A stretch of 64,000 nt of DNA, taken from the NCBI RefSeq assembly GCF_006715085.1, contig NZ_VFMM01000001.1, positions 2,418,001-2,482,000 of the forward strand, in the 5' to 3' direction. This DNA comes from Kribbella jejuensis (GTDB lineage: Bacteria; Actinomycetota; Actinomycetes; Propionibacteriales; Kribbellaceae). The position numbers and the translations under genes are program-made. The notes beneath the pieces are model-generated. The model saw only the letters and a program-made list of their open reading frames with translations, was not told where the DNA came from and made no database searches. Positions 34,623 to 43,982 of this stretch are shown piece after piece. The stretch's first letter is position 1. Every line of letters begins with the position of its first letter.

Positions 34623-36821
34623 TCATCCTGATTCCCCCGTGGAACCCTCACTGGAGGACATTCCACCACCTGGGCGGAACCCCGGTACAGCGAGTGCCTC
34701 GATCACACCCGAAAGCTGGGTGAGCTCCTTGGTGATCTCATCACGGCGCTGGTTCAACGCCGCGACCCTCGCCTCGGCGTCGGCGAGAAGTTTTCGGGCC
34801 TGCGCCCGCAGGTCGTCGGCGTGCTCGCGGGCCTGCGCCTCGAGCTGCTGGGCCTCGGCGCGGGACTTGCGGATCAGTTCGTGCGACTGGCGCTGCGCCT
34901 CGGACAGGTCGTTGGCGGCGCGTTCGCGCAGTACTTGCGTACTCGCCTCGGCCTCGGCCTCGCGGCGGTTCGCGCGCTCGATGATCTCGCGGGCGTCCTC
35001 GGCGGCGGTGCTCTTCAGCCGGTCGGCGCGCAGCTGGGCCTGCTTGGTGACCTTCTCGGCCTCGCGCTTGGCCGACTCCAGGATCTGCTCGGCCTGCTCG
35101 CCGGCCGAGTACAGCGTGGTCTCGGCGAGCTGGGTGAGCTCGGCGTTCTCCTTGGCGATCGCGTCCTGGGTCTGCTTGAGCCGGCTGGTCGAACGACCGA
35201 CCACGCGGCGCAGGTGCGCGCGCTTGCGCTTCATCAGCTCGGCCGCGTCGGCAGCGGCTTGGTCGCGGATCGCCTGTGCCTCGATCTCGGCAGCGCTGAT
35301 CAGACCGTCGACGGTCTGCTTGCTCCACTGCGTCTGCCGCTCGGCCTCGGCCAGTGCCGCCTCGGCCGCCTGGTTCGCCTCTTCGACGATCCGCTGGGCC
35401 TCGGCGGCGGCCGTCCGGCGGTCGGCCTCGATCGAGTCCACGACCAGCTTGGCCTGGGCGCGGGCGTCGGCCATCAGCCGCTCGTTGCCCGCCTCGGCCT
35501 CGGCCTTGCGTTCGGCGATCTCCGCGATCGCCTCGTTCCGGAGCTTGTCGATCTCGAGCGAGATCGCGGCGAGCTTGGCCCGCTCGGTCTCCTCGAGTTC
35601 GGCGGTACGGCGTTCCAGCTCGGTCCGGTTCTCGCCGCGCAGCCGTTCGATCTCGGCATGGGCCTCGGCGATCTCGAGCCGGCACTTCTCCCGGGCGGCC
35701 TCGACCTCGCGCTCGACGGCGGCGCGGAGCTCGCTCGCCTCGGACTCGGCGCGGGCGATCAGCTCGGCCTCGTTGCGGACCGCGGCCTGCGAGACGAGTG
35801 CGGCCTGTTCGCCGGCGTCGGCGACCAGCTGCTGTGCTTCCCGGCCGGCCCGCTCCACGGCGGTCTGCGCGGACTCGCGGGCCAGCCGCGCGTCCTCGAG
35901 CAGTTCGTCGGCCTCGTCCTTCACCTGCCGGGCTTCGGCCTCCGCGGCCGCGATCCGCCGGTCGGCCGCGGCCTGCGACTCGACCCGGAGCTGCTCCGCC
36001 GCGGCTTCGCTCTCGGTCCGCAGCCGCTCGGCCGCCGCCTCGGTCTCGGCCCGCAACTGCTTGGCGGCCGCCTCGCTCTCGGTCCGCAGTTGCTCGGCGG
36101 CCCGCTCCGAATCGGCCCGCCGCTTGGCGACCTCTTCGTCGACCGCCAGCCGCAGCTGCTCGGCCGCCGACTCCGACTCCGCCTTCAACCGCTCCGCAAA
36201 GGCCGTCGCCTCGCTACGCACCCGCTCGGCCTCAGCCGTGGACTCCGCAGTCAGCTGCTCGGCCGCCGCAGCAGCTTCCCGCCGCACCCGCTCGGCCTCG
36301 GCGGTGGATTCCGTGGTCAGCTGCTCGGCGGCGGCGGCAGCTTCGCGGCGTACTCGCTCGGCCTCGGCGGTGGACTCGGCGGTCAGCTGCTCGGCGGCGG
36401 CAGCAGCTTCACGACGTACCCGCTCGGCCTCCGCGGTGGACTCCGCGCGGAGGCGGTCGGCGGCTTCGGCGGCCTCGGAGCGGACTCGCTCGGCGTCGGC
36501 CTCGGACTCGGTGCGGAGTTGTTCGGCGGCCTGCTCGGCGTCGTTCAGGACCCGCTGGGCTGCGGTCATCGCGTCCGAACGGAGCTTCTTCGCGGCGGCC
36601 TCGGCCTCGGCCTTCAGCCGCTCGCTCGCGGCCCGGATCCGGCTCGCCTCGGCGGTGGCCAGGTCGTTCTCGTGCTCGGCCTGCTCGCGGAGCGTGTCGG
36701 CGATCCGCTGCGCCCGCTCGAGCACTCCACCCGCCTGCCGCACGCCGAAGGAACCGGTGTCGGCGACCGGTTCCTGGGTCAGCGGCAGACGCGGAGCGTC
36801 CATGCGACGAGATGATTCCAT
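34623..36821 (-). CDS. Long coiled-coil polarity protein resembling Scy
   Basis: 732 residues from ATG 36821, chosen because AAAGGGGG lies 8 bp upstream; an ATG at 36866 is in frame without one. Nearly the whole protein is heptad/hendecad coiled coil, rich in Ala, Glu and Arg, with 22-residue tandem repeats at about residues 104-213. Streptomyces Scy is an organiser of apical growth and is about 1,300 residues with 51-mer repeats, so this is much shorter. It would interact with the FilP-like product and DivIVA. The nuclear-lamin-like composition and location argue for cytoskeletal function. Confidence 0.82.
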   Translation of the reverse strand: MESSRRMDAPRLPLTQEPVADTGSFGVRQAGGVLERAQRIADTLREQAEHENDLATAEASRIRAASERLKAEAEAAAKKLRSDAMTAAQRVLNDAEQAAEQLRTESEADAERVRSEAAEAADRLRAESTAEAERVRREAAAAAEQLTAESTAEAERVRREAAAAAEQLTTESTAEAERVRREAAAAAEQLTAESTAEAERVRSEATAFAERLKAESESAAEQLRLAVDEEVAKRRADSERAAEQLRTESEAAAKQLRAETEAAAERLRTESEAAAEQLRVESQAAADRRIAAAEAEARQVKDEADELLEDARLARESAQTAVERAGREAQQLVADAGEQAALVSQAAVRNEAELIARAESEASELRAAVEREVEAAREKCRLEIAEAHAEIERLRGENRTELERRTAELEETERAKLAAISLEIDKLRNEAIAEIAERKAEAEAGNERLMADARAQAKLVVDSIEADRRTAAAEAQRIVEEANQAAEAALAEAERQTQWSKQTVDGLISAAEIEAQAIRDQAAADAAELMKRKRAHLRRVVGRSTSRLKQTQDAIAKENAELTQLAETTLYSAGEQAEQILESAKREAEKVTKQAQLRADRLKSTAAEDAREIIERANRREAEAEASTQVLRERAANDLSEAQRQSHELIRKSRAEAQQLEAQAREHADDLRAQARKLLADAEARVAALNQRRDEITKELTQLSGVIEALAVPGFRPGGGMSSSEGSTGESG
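36249..36446 (-). repeat. Three 66 bp tandem repeats within the Scy-like gene
   Basis: Three near-identical 22-residue units of form AESTAEAERVRREAAAAAEQ plus two residues (residues 126-191), flanked by two diverged units (36183-36512 overall). The period equals two hendecads, which fits a right-handed coiled coil. The repeats may expand or contract by slippage. Confidence 0.85.
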
Positions 36822-37108
36822 TCCCGGCCCCCTTTCCGACAGTCCGGGTCCGAACAGCGTGCTCACGACGGTTACAACGCGGTAGACAGGCGGTAGGTAA
36901 CTGCTTCATCAGCAGTCGCGCGATCTTCCCATCGAAACCTCTGTGAAAGCGAGTCGCATCTGCATCGAGATGATCACGCTCCGCAGGACGATACGACCAA
37001 TCAGTAGCCTCCGTGCAAATCCCGCGTGTCTTCCCGGTACGCCGTACCGCCGCGGAGTACTGGCCAGTTGTCAAGAACGCGAACCGGCCTCGACCGCCCA
37101 AGGAACGC
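36822..37108. other. Gene-free stretch between the Scy-like gene and clpC terminator
   Basis: About 290 bp with no convincing reading frame. It must contain the promoter of the minus-strand Scy-like gene; a moderately AT-rich patch (TTCATCAGCAGTCGC, 36904 onward) may be part of it. Nothing else recognised. Confidence 0.5.
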
Positions 37109-37144
37109 CACCAGGGCCCCACGCCGAAGCGTGAGGCCCTGGTG
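37109..37144 (-). terminator. clpC terminator
   Basis: A 16 bp stem with one mismatch (37109-37124/37129-37144; arms start CACCAGGGCC) around a CGAA tetraloop, 13 bp past the clpC stop. Confidence 0.75.
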
Positions 37145-37156
37145 TCGGTCAGCGGA

Positions 37157-39706
37157 TCAGGAGTCCTGAACGCCGGTGCTGCCGCCGCCGGTGGTCAGGT
37201 CGCTGAGCTCGAGGTCGGACGTCGAGGACTTCTGGTTCCCGGTGAAGGTGAAGTACTCGGTCAGGCCGTCGGCGTTGACCGTGCCCTCCGGTGCCGCGTC
37301 GACCAGGACGATCTGGCCGGGGCGCAGTTCCCCGAACAGGATCTTCTCGGCCAGCACGTCCTCCACGTCGCGCTGCAACGCGCGGCGCAGTGGCCGGGCA
37401 CCCAGGACCGGGTCGAAGCCACGCTTGGCGACCAGTTCCTTCGCGGCGGGCGTCAGCTCGATGCCCATGTCCTTGTCCTTCAGCCGCTGCTCGATCTGGG
37501 CGACCATCAGGTCCACGATCTGGACGATGTCCGCCATCGTGTGCTGGTGGAAGACCACGATCTCGTCCACGCGGTTCAGGAACTCCGGCCGGAAGTGCTG
37601 CTTGAGCTCCTCGGTGACCTTCGACTTCATCTTCTCGTAGGAACCCACCGTGTCGTTGGCCTGCGAGAAGCCGAGGCTGACCGACTTGGCGATGTCCTTG
37701 GTACCGAGGTTCGTGGTCATGATGATCACGGTGTTCTTGAAGTCGACCACGCGGCCCTGGGCGTCGGTCAGCCGGCCTTCGTCCAGGATCTGCAGCAGCG
37801 AGTTGAAGATGTCCGGGTGGGCCTTCTCCACCTCGTCGAACAGCACCACGCTGAACGGCTTGCGACGCACCTTCTCGGTCAGCTGGCCACCCTCTTCGTA
37901 GCCGACGTACCCCGGAGGCGAGCCGAACAGCCGGGAGGCCGTGTGCTTCTCCGAGTACTCCGACATGTCGAGGCTGATCAGGGCGTTCTCGTCGCCGAAC
38001 AGGAACTCGGTCAGCGCCTTCGACAGCTCGGTCTTACCGACACCGGACGGGCCGGCGAAGATGAACGAGCCGCTCGGGCGGCGCGGGTCCTTCAGGCCGG
38101 CGCGGGTACGCCGGATCGAGCGGGACAGTGCCTTGACCGCGTCGGTCTGGCCGATGTACCGCTTGGCCAGCTCCTTCTCCATGTCCAGCAGCCGCGAGGA
38201 CTCCTCCTCGGTCAGCTTGAAGACGGGGATGCCGGTGGCGGTGCTGAGCACCTCGGCGATCAGCTCCTCGTCCACCTCGGCGACGACGTCCATGTCGCCG
38301 GCCTTCCACTGCTTCTCCCGCTCGGACTTGGCGTTGATCAGCTTCTTCTCGTCGTCCCGCAGCCGGGCGGCGCGCTCGAAGTCCTGCGCGTCGATCGCCG
38401 ACTCCTTCTCCCGGCGGACCGTCGCGATCTTCTCGTCGAACTCGCGCAGGTCCGGCGGCGCGGTCATCCGGCGGATCCGGAGCCGGGCACCGGCCTCGTC
38501 GATCAGGTCGATCGCCTTGTCCGGCAGGAACCGGTCGGAGATGTACCGGTCGGCCATCTGCGCGGCGTTCACCAGCGCGGCGTCGGTGATCGTCACCCGG
38601 TGGTGTGCCTCGTACCGGTCGCGGAGGCCCTTGAGGATCTCGATCGTGTGCGCGATCGAGGGCTCGGCCACCTGGATCGGCTGGAACCGGCGCTCCAGTG
38701 CGGCGTCCTTCTCGACGTACTTGCGGTACTCGTCGAGGGTGGTGGCGCCGATCGTCTGCAGCTCGCCGCGGGCCAGCATCGGCTTCAGGATGCTCGCCGC
38801 GTCGATCGCGCCCTCGGCCGCGCCGGCCCCGACGAGGGTGTGGATCTCGTCGATGAACAGCACGATGTCGCCGCGGGTGCGGATCTCCTTGAGCACCTTC
38901 TTCAGGCGTTCCTCGAAGTCACCACGGTAGCGCGAACCGGCCACCAGGGCACCCAGGTCGAGTGAGTAGATCTGCTTGTCCTTCAACGTCTCCGGGACGT
39001 CACCACGGACGATCTGCTGGGCCAGACCTTCCACGATGGCGGTCTTGCCGACGCCCGGCTCACCGATCAGGACAGGGTTGTTCTTGGTCCGCCGGGACAG
39101 CACCTGCATGACCCGCTCGATCTCGGTCTCCCGGCCGATCACCGGGTCGAGCTTCGCCTCGCGGGCGGACTGGGTGTAGTTCCGGCCGAACTGGTCGAGC
39201 ACCAGGGAGCTGCTCGGGGCATCACCCTGGGTCCCGCTGCCGGTGGTCTGGGTCTCCTTGCCCTGGTAGCCGCTGAGCAGCTGGATGACCTGCTGCCGGA
39301 CCTTGTTCAGGTCCGCTCCGAGCTTGACCAGGACCTGCGCGGCGACACCCTCACCCTCGCGGATGAGGCCGAGCAGGATGTGCTCGGTGCCGATGTAGTT
39401 GTGGCCCAGTTGCAGGGCCTCACGCAGGGAGAGCTCCAGCACCTTCTTGGCGCGGGGGGTGAACGGGATGTGCCCGCTCGGTGCCTGCTGCCCCTGGCCG
39501 ATGATCTCCTCGACCTGGGAACGAACGGCCTCGAGCGAGATACCCAGGCTCTCGAGAGCCTTGGCGGCGACACCCTCACCCTCGTGGATCAGGCCGAGCA
39601 GGATGTGCTCGGTCCCGATGTAGTTGTGGCTGAGCATCCTGGCCTCTTCCTGAGCCAGGACGACTACCCGACGGGCGCGGTCCGTAAATCGTTCAAACAT
39701 CGCCAA
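37157..39706 (-). CDS. clpC: ATP-dependent Clp protease ATP-binding subunit ClpC
   Basis: 849 residues. Two Clp_N repeats (about 5-70 and 80-145; their DNA is strikingly similar), AAA-1 with Walker A GEPGVGKT at 215-222, a UVR-type middle domain near 424-460, and AAA-2 with Walker A GPSGVGKT near 555. It unfolds substrates for ClpP, controlling stress and regulator proteolysis. A good ClgR box lies upstream. In frame, MFERF at residue 3 is an alternative start. Confidence 0.97.
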   Translation of the reverse strand: MAMFERFTDRARRVVVLAQEEARMLSHNYIGTEHILLGLIHEGEGVAAKALESLGISLEAVRSQVEEIIGQGQQAPSGHIPFTPRAKKVLELSLREALQLGHNYIGTEHILLGLIREGEGVAAQVLVKLGADLNKVRQQVIQLLSGYQGKETQTTGSGTQGDAPSSSLVLDQFGRNYTQSAREAKLDPVIGRETEIERVMQVLSRRTKNNPVLIGEPGVGKTAIVEGLAQQIVRGDVPETLKDKQIYSLDLGALVAGSRYRGDFEERLKKVLKEIRTRGDIVLFIDEIHTLVGAGAAEGAIDAASILKPMLARGELQTIGATTLDEYRKYVEKDAALERRFQPIQVAEPSIAHTIEILKGLRDRYEAHHRVTITDAALVNAAQMADRYISDRFLPDKAIDLIDEAGARLRIRRMTAPPDLREFDEKIATVRREKESAIDAQDFERAARLRDDEKKLINAKSEREKQWKAGDMDVVAEVDEELIAEVLSTATGIPVFKLTEEESSRLLDMEKELAKRYIGQTDAVKALSRSIRRTRAGLKDPRRPSGSFIFAGPSGVGKTELSKALTEFLFGDENALISLDMSEYSEKHTASRLFGSPPGYVGYEEGGQLTEKVRRKPFSVVLFDEVEKAHPDIFNSLLQILDEGRLTDAQGRVVDFKNTVIIMTTNLGTKDIAKSVSLGFSQANDTVGSYEKMKSKVTEELKQHFRPEFLNRVDEIVVFHQHTMADIVQIVDLMVAQIEQRLKDKDMGIELTPAAKELVAKRGFDPVLGARPLRRALQRDVEDVLAEKILFGELRPGQIVLVDAAPEGTVNADGLTEYFTFTGNQKSSTSDLELSDLTTGGGSTGVQDS

Positions 39707-39786
39707 AGCGCTCCTTGCCTCAGAGGAGTCGGACGTGCCGTGGTGGCCGACCCCCGTACATGCAGCTTAGTCCCCGGCACCGACAG

Positions 39787-39804
39787 GCTCGCTCTCGGCG
39801 AACA
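39787..39804 (-). promoter_or_regulatory. Candidate ClgR binding site upstream of clpC
   Basis: On the clpC strand this reads TGTTCGCCGAGAGCGAGC, 81-98 bp before the start codon. It fits the ClgR consensus I recall from Corynebacterium (WNNWCGCYNANRGCGWWS) at all positions but one. ClgR activates clpC and clpP in actinobacteria. The remainder of the 334 bp gap (39707-40040) holds no gene that I can see. Confidence 0.6.
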
Positions 39805-39993
39805 CCCGATCACGTTTCCGACGGCCACCCGGGCGGCATCACAGGGGAACAACCGACCGGATCACCAGCGTGTTCCCGCCTGGCCGGATCGCAACAGCAT
39901 GTTCGCCACCAGCGAATTCCGCGGGCTACCTTCGGTGTCAGCGATCCCGCCCGACACGCCCGGTCCCACTCTGTGGAACAACCGGAATGCGGA

Positions 39994-40026
39994 CGGTCCC
40001 GGTACCCAATCGGGGAACCGGGACCG
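39994..40026 (-). terminator. lsr2 terminator
   Basis: CGGTCCCGGT (39994-40003) pairs with ACCGGGACCG (40017-40026) and inner CCC/GGG pairs extend the stem, 14 bp past the lsr2 stop. Confidence 0.65.
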
Positions 40027-40040
40027 GCGGCAGCTGAAAA

Positions 40041-40373
40041 CTACTTGGCCTCGTTGTACGCCGCGCGCACCTCGGCGGAGATCCGGCCGCGCTCGCTGAC
40101 GTCGTACCCGTTCTCCTTGGCCCAGGCCCGGATGTCCGCGGAGTCCGACGCCGAACGGCCACCACGGCCGCGGGACCGGCCCGCCGCACCGCGCCGGCCG
40201 GCCACCCGGCGGCCGGAGCCGACATATGCGGCCAGGGCGTCGCGCAGCTTGGCGGCATTCTTCTTGGACAGGTCGATCTCGTACGTCGTTCCGTCCAGCC
40301 CGAAAGTGACGGTCTCGTCGGCCTTACCGCCGTCGAGATCGTCCTCGAGAACCACCTGCACCCTTTGCGCCAT
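40041..40373 (-). CDS. lsr2: Nucleoid-associated xenogeneic silencer Lsr2
   Basis: 110 residues from ATG 40373 (AAAGG upstream). The N-terminal dimerisation half (AQRVQVVLEDDLDGGKADETVTFGLDG) is followed by a Gly/Arg-rich linker, and the C-terminal DNA-binding part has WAKENGYDVSERGRIS, with the RGR AT-hook-like motif that inserts in AT-rich minor grooves. It silences horizontally acquired DNA and shapes the nucleoid. The upstream 190 bp is unusually AT-rich for this genome, suiting autoregulation. It follows lysS in the same direction. Confidence 0.96.
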   Translation of the reverse strand: MAQRVQVVLEDDLDGGKADETVTFGLDGTTYEIDLSKKNAAKLRDALAAYVGSGRRVAGRRGAAGRSRGRGGRSASDSADIRAWAKENGYDVSERGRISAEVRAAYNEAK

Positions 40374-40563
40374 CGATGACAACCTTTCCGCGCCGAATTG
40401 TTTGCACCTGATTTGTACCGCACAAACCGGGCTCGTGTCATTCATCAACACTGCGCAGTCGTCGTGACCAAGAGTATTCGGAAGTTCGGGAACCGGCCGG
40501 ACCGGAATCAATTCGACCCTGAATTCAACGACCGGAGCCGTTGTGCTATGCAACTACCAGCAA

Positions 40564-42084
40564 TCACTCAGGGCGTAGCAACGGGAACAGAATCGTCTCC
40601 CGGATACCGGTGCCGGTGAGCAACATCACCAACCGGTCCAGGCCCATCCCCATACCACCGGCCGGCGGCATGCCGAATTCCATCGCGCGCAGGAAGTCCT
40701 CGTCCAGATCCATCGCCTCCGGGTCGCCGGCCGCGGCCTGCAACGACTGCGCGACCAGGCGATCGCGCTGGATCACCGGGTCGTTCAGCTCCGAGTACGC
40801 AACCCCGAGCTCGACGCCGTTGACGAACAGGTCCCAGGCCTCGACCAGTCCCGGAATTTCGCGGTGCGGCTTCGCCAGCGGACGCGCCGACTCCGGATAG
40901 TCGCGGACAAAGGTCGGCTGGATCAGCGTGTGCTCGCAGAGCTTCTCGAACAAGTCGACGGCGATCTCACCGGCATTCCGTCCGGGCTGCAGCTCGACCC
41001 CGTGCTGCTCGGCCAACTTCAGCAGTGTGGCCAGGTCGGTGGTCACGTCGACGGTCTCTCCGACCGCTTCGGAGAGCAGCCCGAAAAGCGTCGCGTGCCG
41101 GAACGGCTGGTCGAAGTCGATGGTCTGCCCGTCGCGTGCGGTCACCGACGTCCGGCCGATCGCGCGACCGGAGTTCCGGATCAGCTCCTGGATCAGCTCG
41201 GCCATCGTGTCGTAATCGCCGTACGCCTGATATGCCTCGATCATCGAGAATTCCGCGGAGTGCGTCGAGTCGAGGCCTTCGTTACGGAACGTCCGGCCGA
41301 TCTCGTACACCCGGTCGACGCCGCCGATCATCGCCCGCTTCAGGTCCAGCTCGAGCGCGATCCGGAGCTTCATCTCCTGGTCGAACGCGTTCAGGTGGGT
41401 GGAGAACGGCCGGGCCGCGGCGCCGCCGTTGGTCAGCTGCAGCACCGGCGTCTCGACCTCGACGAAACCGTGGTCGTCGTACGTCGCGCGCAGCGCCTTC
41501 AGCACGGCAGCCTTCGCGCGGACCATCTCCCGGGCCTCCGGGCGGACGATCAGGTCGACGTACCGCATCCGGACGCGGGCCTCTTCGCTGAGCGGCTTGT
41601 GCTCGTTCGGCAGCGGCCGGAGCGTCTTCGCGGCCATCTGCCACGCGGTCGCCTGCACGGACAGCTCACCGCGCCGGCTGGTGATCACCTCGCCCTGGAC
41701 GGCCAGCAGGTCGCCGATGTCGACGAGCTGCTTGAACCGGGCCAGCTCCTCCTCGCCGAGGTCGGCCACCGACAGCATCACCTGGAGCTCGGTCCCGTCA
41801 CCCTCGCGGAGCCGGACGAAGCAGAGCTTGCCGGTGTTGCGCAGGAAGATCACCCGCCCGGCCACCGAGACCTGCTCGCCGGTCCGGGTGTCCGGCTCGA
41901 GCTCCTGCGCGTCGTACTTCGCCCGGAGGTCCTTCAGCAGGTGCGTCCGGCCGACCGAGATCGGGTACGGCGGCACTCCCTCCGCCAGCAGGCGGTCACG
42001 CTTCTCCCGGCGGACCCGCATCTGCTCGGGCAGGTCGTCCTGCCCGCTGTCGGGGTGCACCGGGTCCACGTGTGTGTCAGTCAT
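40564..42084 (-). CDS. lysS: Lysyl-tRNA synthetase, class II
   Basis: 506 residues. N-terminal OB-fold anticodon domain (VSVAGRVIFLRNTGKLCFVRLREG), then the class II catalytic core: motif 2 FRNEGLDSTHSAEFSMIEAYQAY and motif 3 near the C terminus (GMGMGLDRLVMLLTG). It charges tRNA-Lys. In this position it is part of the conserved clpC-lsr2-lysS block. It lies 9 bp downstream of an MFS gene on the same strand. Confidence 0.97.
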   Translation of the reverse strand: MTDTHVDPVHPDSGQDDLPEQMRVRREKRDRLLAEGVPPYPISVGRTHLLKDLRAKYDAQELEPDTRTGEQVSVAGRVIFLRNTGKLCFVRLREGDGTELQVMLSVADLGEEELARFKQLVDIGDLLAVQGEVITSRRGELSVQATAWQMAAKTLRPLPNEHKPLSEEARVRMRYVDLIVRPEAREMVRAKAAVLKALRATYDDHGFVEVETPVLQLTNGGAAARPFSTHLNAFDQEMKLRIALELDLKRAMIGGVDRVYEIGRTFRNEGLDSTHSAEFSMIEAYQAYGDYDTMAELIQELIRNSGRAIGRTSVTARDGQTIDFDQPFRHATLFGLLSEAVGETVDVTTDLATLLKLAEQHGVELQPGRNAGEIAVDLFEKLCEHTLIQPTFVRDYPESARPLAKPHREIPGLVEAWDLFVNGVELGVAYSELNDPVIQRDRLVAQSLQAAAGDPEAMDLDEDFLRAMEFGMPPAGGMGMGLDRLVMLLTGTGIRETILFPLLRPE

Positions 42085-42093
42085 GCCTCAAGG

Positions 42094-43305
42094 CTAATGA
42101 AGGACCGCCTCCAGCTCCGAATCCTTTGTTCGTACGACGAGGACGCCGGCGACCGCCGCGGCCACGGCGCACGCGATGCCGCAGGTCACGAAGGTCCCGC
42201 GGGGGCCGAGGAGTGCGCCCGCCGTCCCGCCCAGCAACAAAGCCAGGATGCTGAAGGTGCGGACGGTCCCGTTGAGAGCGGCGATCACCCGGCCGCGGAC
42301 GTGCTCCGCGGACCTTGTCACGACCAGGGAGCTGGTTGCGGCGTTCAGCATTCCACTGCCGAGGCCGATGGTGGTGGCGCCGATCATCAGCGTGACGACG
42401 TTGCCGGCGAGGCCCATCAGGACCGATGAAGCACCGATTGCCGCCATACCCGCGATGACGGCCCGGGACCGTGCTCGGTCGCTGCCCAGGCGGGCTGTGT
42501 AGGCGGAGCCGGCTATGGCGCCCAGGCCTGTCGCTGCGCCTGCGGCTCCGTACAGGGCCGGGCCTAGGCCTAGCTCGCCCGTAATCAGGAAGACCTCTAC
42601 TACGTTGACCGCTTCGCCTACGACGACGAATACCCAGAGAGCCGGGACCAGGATGCGCAGGAGGTCGTCGCCCAGGATCACGCGCAGGCCGGCCATCACG
42701 CCGCCCTTCTGCGCGAGGCTCCCCGGCTCCGGACGGCGGCGGGTGCGGACGAGTTGCGCCACGAAGACCAGTACCAAGAAGGTCGACGCGTCGACGAGCA
42801 ATGCGCCGCGGCTGCCGACCGAGCCGACCAGGACGCCACCCGCGGCCGAGCCCGCCAGGGTCGCGACGCCGATCAGCGCCTGACTCGTACCGGTGGTACG
42901 GCCGACCAGTTCCTCGCCGACGATCCGCGGGATCAGCGCACCCCACGCGGGACCGGCGACCGCCTGGCCGACCTGCAACACGCAGACCAGCGCCAGCGTG
43001 TGGACCAGGTCGTGCACGAACGCGAGCCCGACGCCCGCGACGACCTGAAGCAATCCCGCCCAGACCAGCACCGTGCGCGAGTCGTACCCGTCCACGATCC
43101 GCCCCGCGAACGGGATCATCGCGACCGTCGGTACGGCGAACGCGAGCAGCAACGCGGTGACCGCCTCCGGCCCGTGCCCGTCCGAGACCCGCAGCATCAG
43201 CGCGATCATCGCGATCGAGTCACCGGCGTAGGACAGCGCCCGAGCCGGCAGGGCGAGCCGGATATCACGGTACGACCAGATCGAAGTCTGAAGTGATTGC
43301 TTCAT
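42094..43305 (-). CDS. MFS transporter (12 helices)
   Basis: 403 residues from ATG 43305. Twelve hydrophobic segments with PARALSYAGDSIAMIALM at the front and an AGRIVDGYDSRTVLVWAG loop 2-3. Probably a drug or metabolite exporter. A perfect palindromic operator begins 2 bp upstream of its start, and an ArsR-type regulator is encoded divergently on the other side. Next on this strand is lysS, 9 bp away, so read-through from this repressible promoter could affect lysS. Confidence 0.9.
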   Translation of the reverse strand: MKQSLQTSIWSYRDIRLALPARALSYAGDSIAMIALMLRVSDGHGPEAVTALLLAFAVPTVAMIPFAGRIVDGYDSRTVLVWAGLLQVVAGVGLAFVHDLVHTLALVCVLQVGQAVAGPAWGALIPRIVGEELVGRTTGTSQALIGVATLAGSAAGGVLVGSVGSRGALLVDASTFLVLVFVAQLVRTRRRPEPGSLAQKGGVMAGLRVILGDDLLRILVPALWVFVVVGEAVNVVEVFLITGELGLGPALYGAAGAATGLGAIAGSAYTARLGSDRARSRAVIAGMAAIGASSVLMGLAGNVVTLMIGATTIGLGSGMLNAATSSLVVTRSAEHVRGRVIAALNGTVRTFSILALLLGGTAGALLGPRGTFVTCGIACAVAAAVAGVLVVRTKDSELEAVLH

Positions 43306-43306
43306 A

Positions 43307-43330
43307 GTTGTGAAGCTAATGCTTCACAAC
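43307..43330. promoter_or_regulatory. Perfect inverted-repeat operator
   Basis: GTTGTGAAGC-TAAT-GCTTCACAAC, 10 bp arms, 4 bp spacer, between the divergent MFS and ArsR genes. The left edge is 2 bp from the MFS start, and the right edge is 21 bp from the regulator GTG. Confidence 0.85.
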
Positions 43331-43350
43331 TTCGTTCGTCAAGAGATAAG

Positions 43351-43926
43351 GTGACGACCGTGGTCAAGCAGAAACGGGTGGAGATCTCGGACCCGCGGGC
43401 GATCCGGGCGCTGGCACACCCCGCGCGGCAGCGGATCATCGACGAGCTTTTCAGCGGGCGGGTGCTGACGGCGACCGAGTGCGCCGAGCTCGCCGGCCTG
43501 ACGCCGTCCGCGACCAGCTACCACCTCCGGGCGCTCGAACGGTGGGGCATCGTCGAACGGGCCGAGGCCACCGGTGACGGCCGGGAGCGGCCGTGGCGCG
43601 CGCTCGGCACCGGCCTGATGATCACATCGCAATCGGACACCGCCGGGCGGACGGCCAGCCACGCGATGATGCGCAGCAATGTGGATCACCTGATGCAGCA
43701 GTTCGCCGAGCTGCCCGCCGACGACCCGTGGGAAGAGCTCAGCTCGTTCAACCGGACCCGGCTGTGGCTCAGCTTCGAGGAGGCGACCGAGCTGCACGCG
43801 CGGATGACCGCGCTGGTCGACGAGTACCGCAAGGACCGGACCGCGAGCGAGCACCCCGACGGGACGCGGAGCGTCAGCACATTGGTGGCGTTCGTACCGA
43901 CCGGGAAGCCACCGGAGCAGAGCTGA
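43351..43926 (+). CDS. ArsR-family (winged-helix) regulator
   Basis: 191 residues from GTG 43351 (GTG 43360 also possible). HTH_20-type domain: DPRAIRALAHPARQRIIDELFSGRVLTATECAEL, recognition helix TPSATSYHLRALERWGIVERAE. The longer C-terminal extension of about 100 residues has no clear metal-binding cysteine pair, so a metal sensor is unlikely. Controls the divergent MFS gene through the operator at 43307-43330. Confidence 0.88.
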   Translation: MTTVVKQKRVEISDPRAIRALAHPARQRIIDELFSGRVLTATECAELAGLTPSATSYHLRALERWGIVERAEATGDGRERPWRALGTGLMITSQSDTAGRTASHAMMRSNVDHLMQQFAELPADDPWEELSSFNRTRLWLSFEEATELHARMTALVDEYRKDRTASEHPDGTRSVSTLVAFVPTGKPPEQS

Positions 43927-43956
43927 ACCGTTAGCTGCTTGGGGGCGTATCTCGGA

Positions 43957-43981
43957 GTACCTTCGAAGTAGAGGTACTTCG
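43957..43981 (+). promoter_or_regulatory. Hairpin presenting the NfeD ribosome site in its loop
   Basis: CGAAGTA-GAGG-TACTTCG is a perfect 7 bp stem-loop (43964-43981) directly before ATG 43983, with the only purine-rich ribosome site (AGAGG) in the loop. An alternative stem GTACCT/AGGTAC (43957-43962/43972-43977) is mutually exclusive. It may instead be a DNA operator. Confidence 0.5.
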
Positions 43982-43982
43982 C

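Noticed and set aside
36183-36512. Regular repeats considered as a CRISPR array or minisatellite
   Set aside because: They are 66 bp in-frame units within a coiled-coil gene without spacers.
34639-36885. Very long open frame on the plus strand opposite the Scy-like gene
   Set aside because: It is Ser/Ala/Arg-only, mirrors the coiled-coil codons, has no ribosome site, and arises from GC-rich codon bias.
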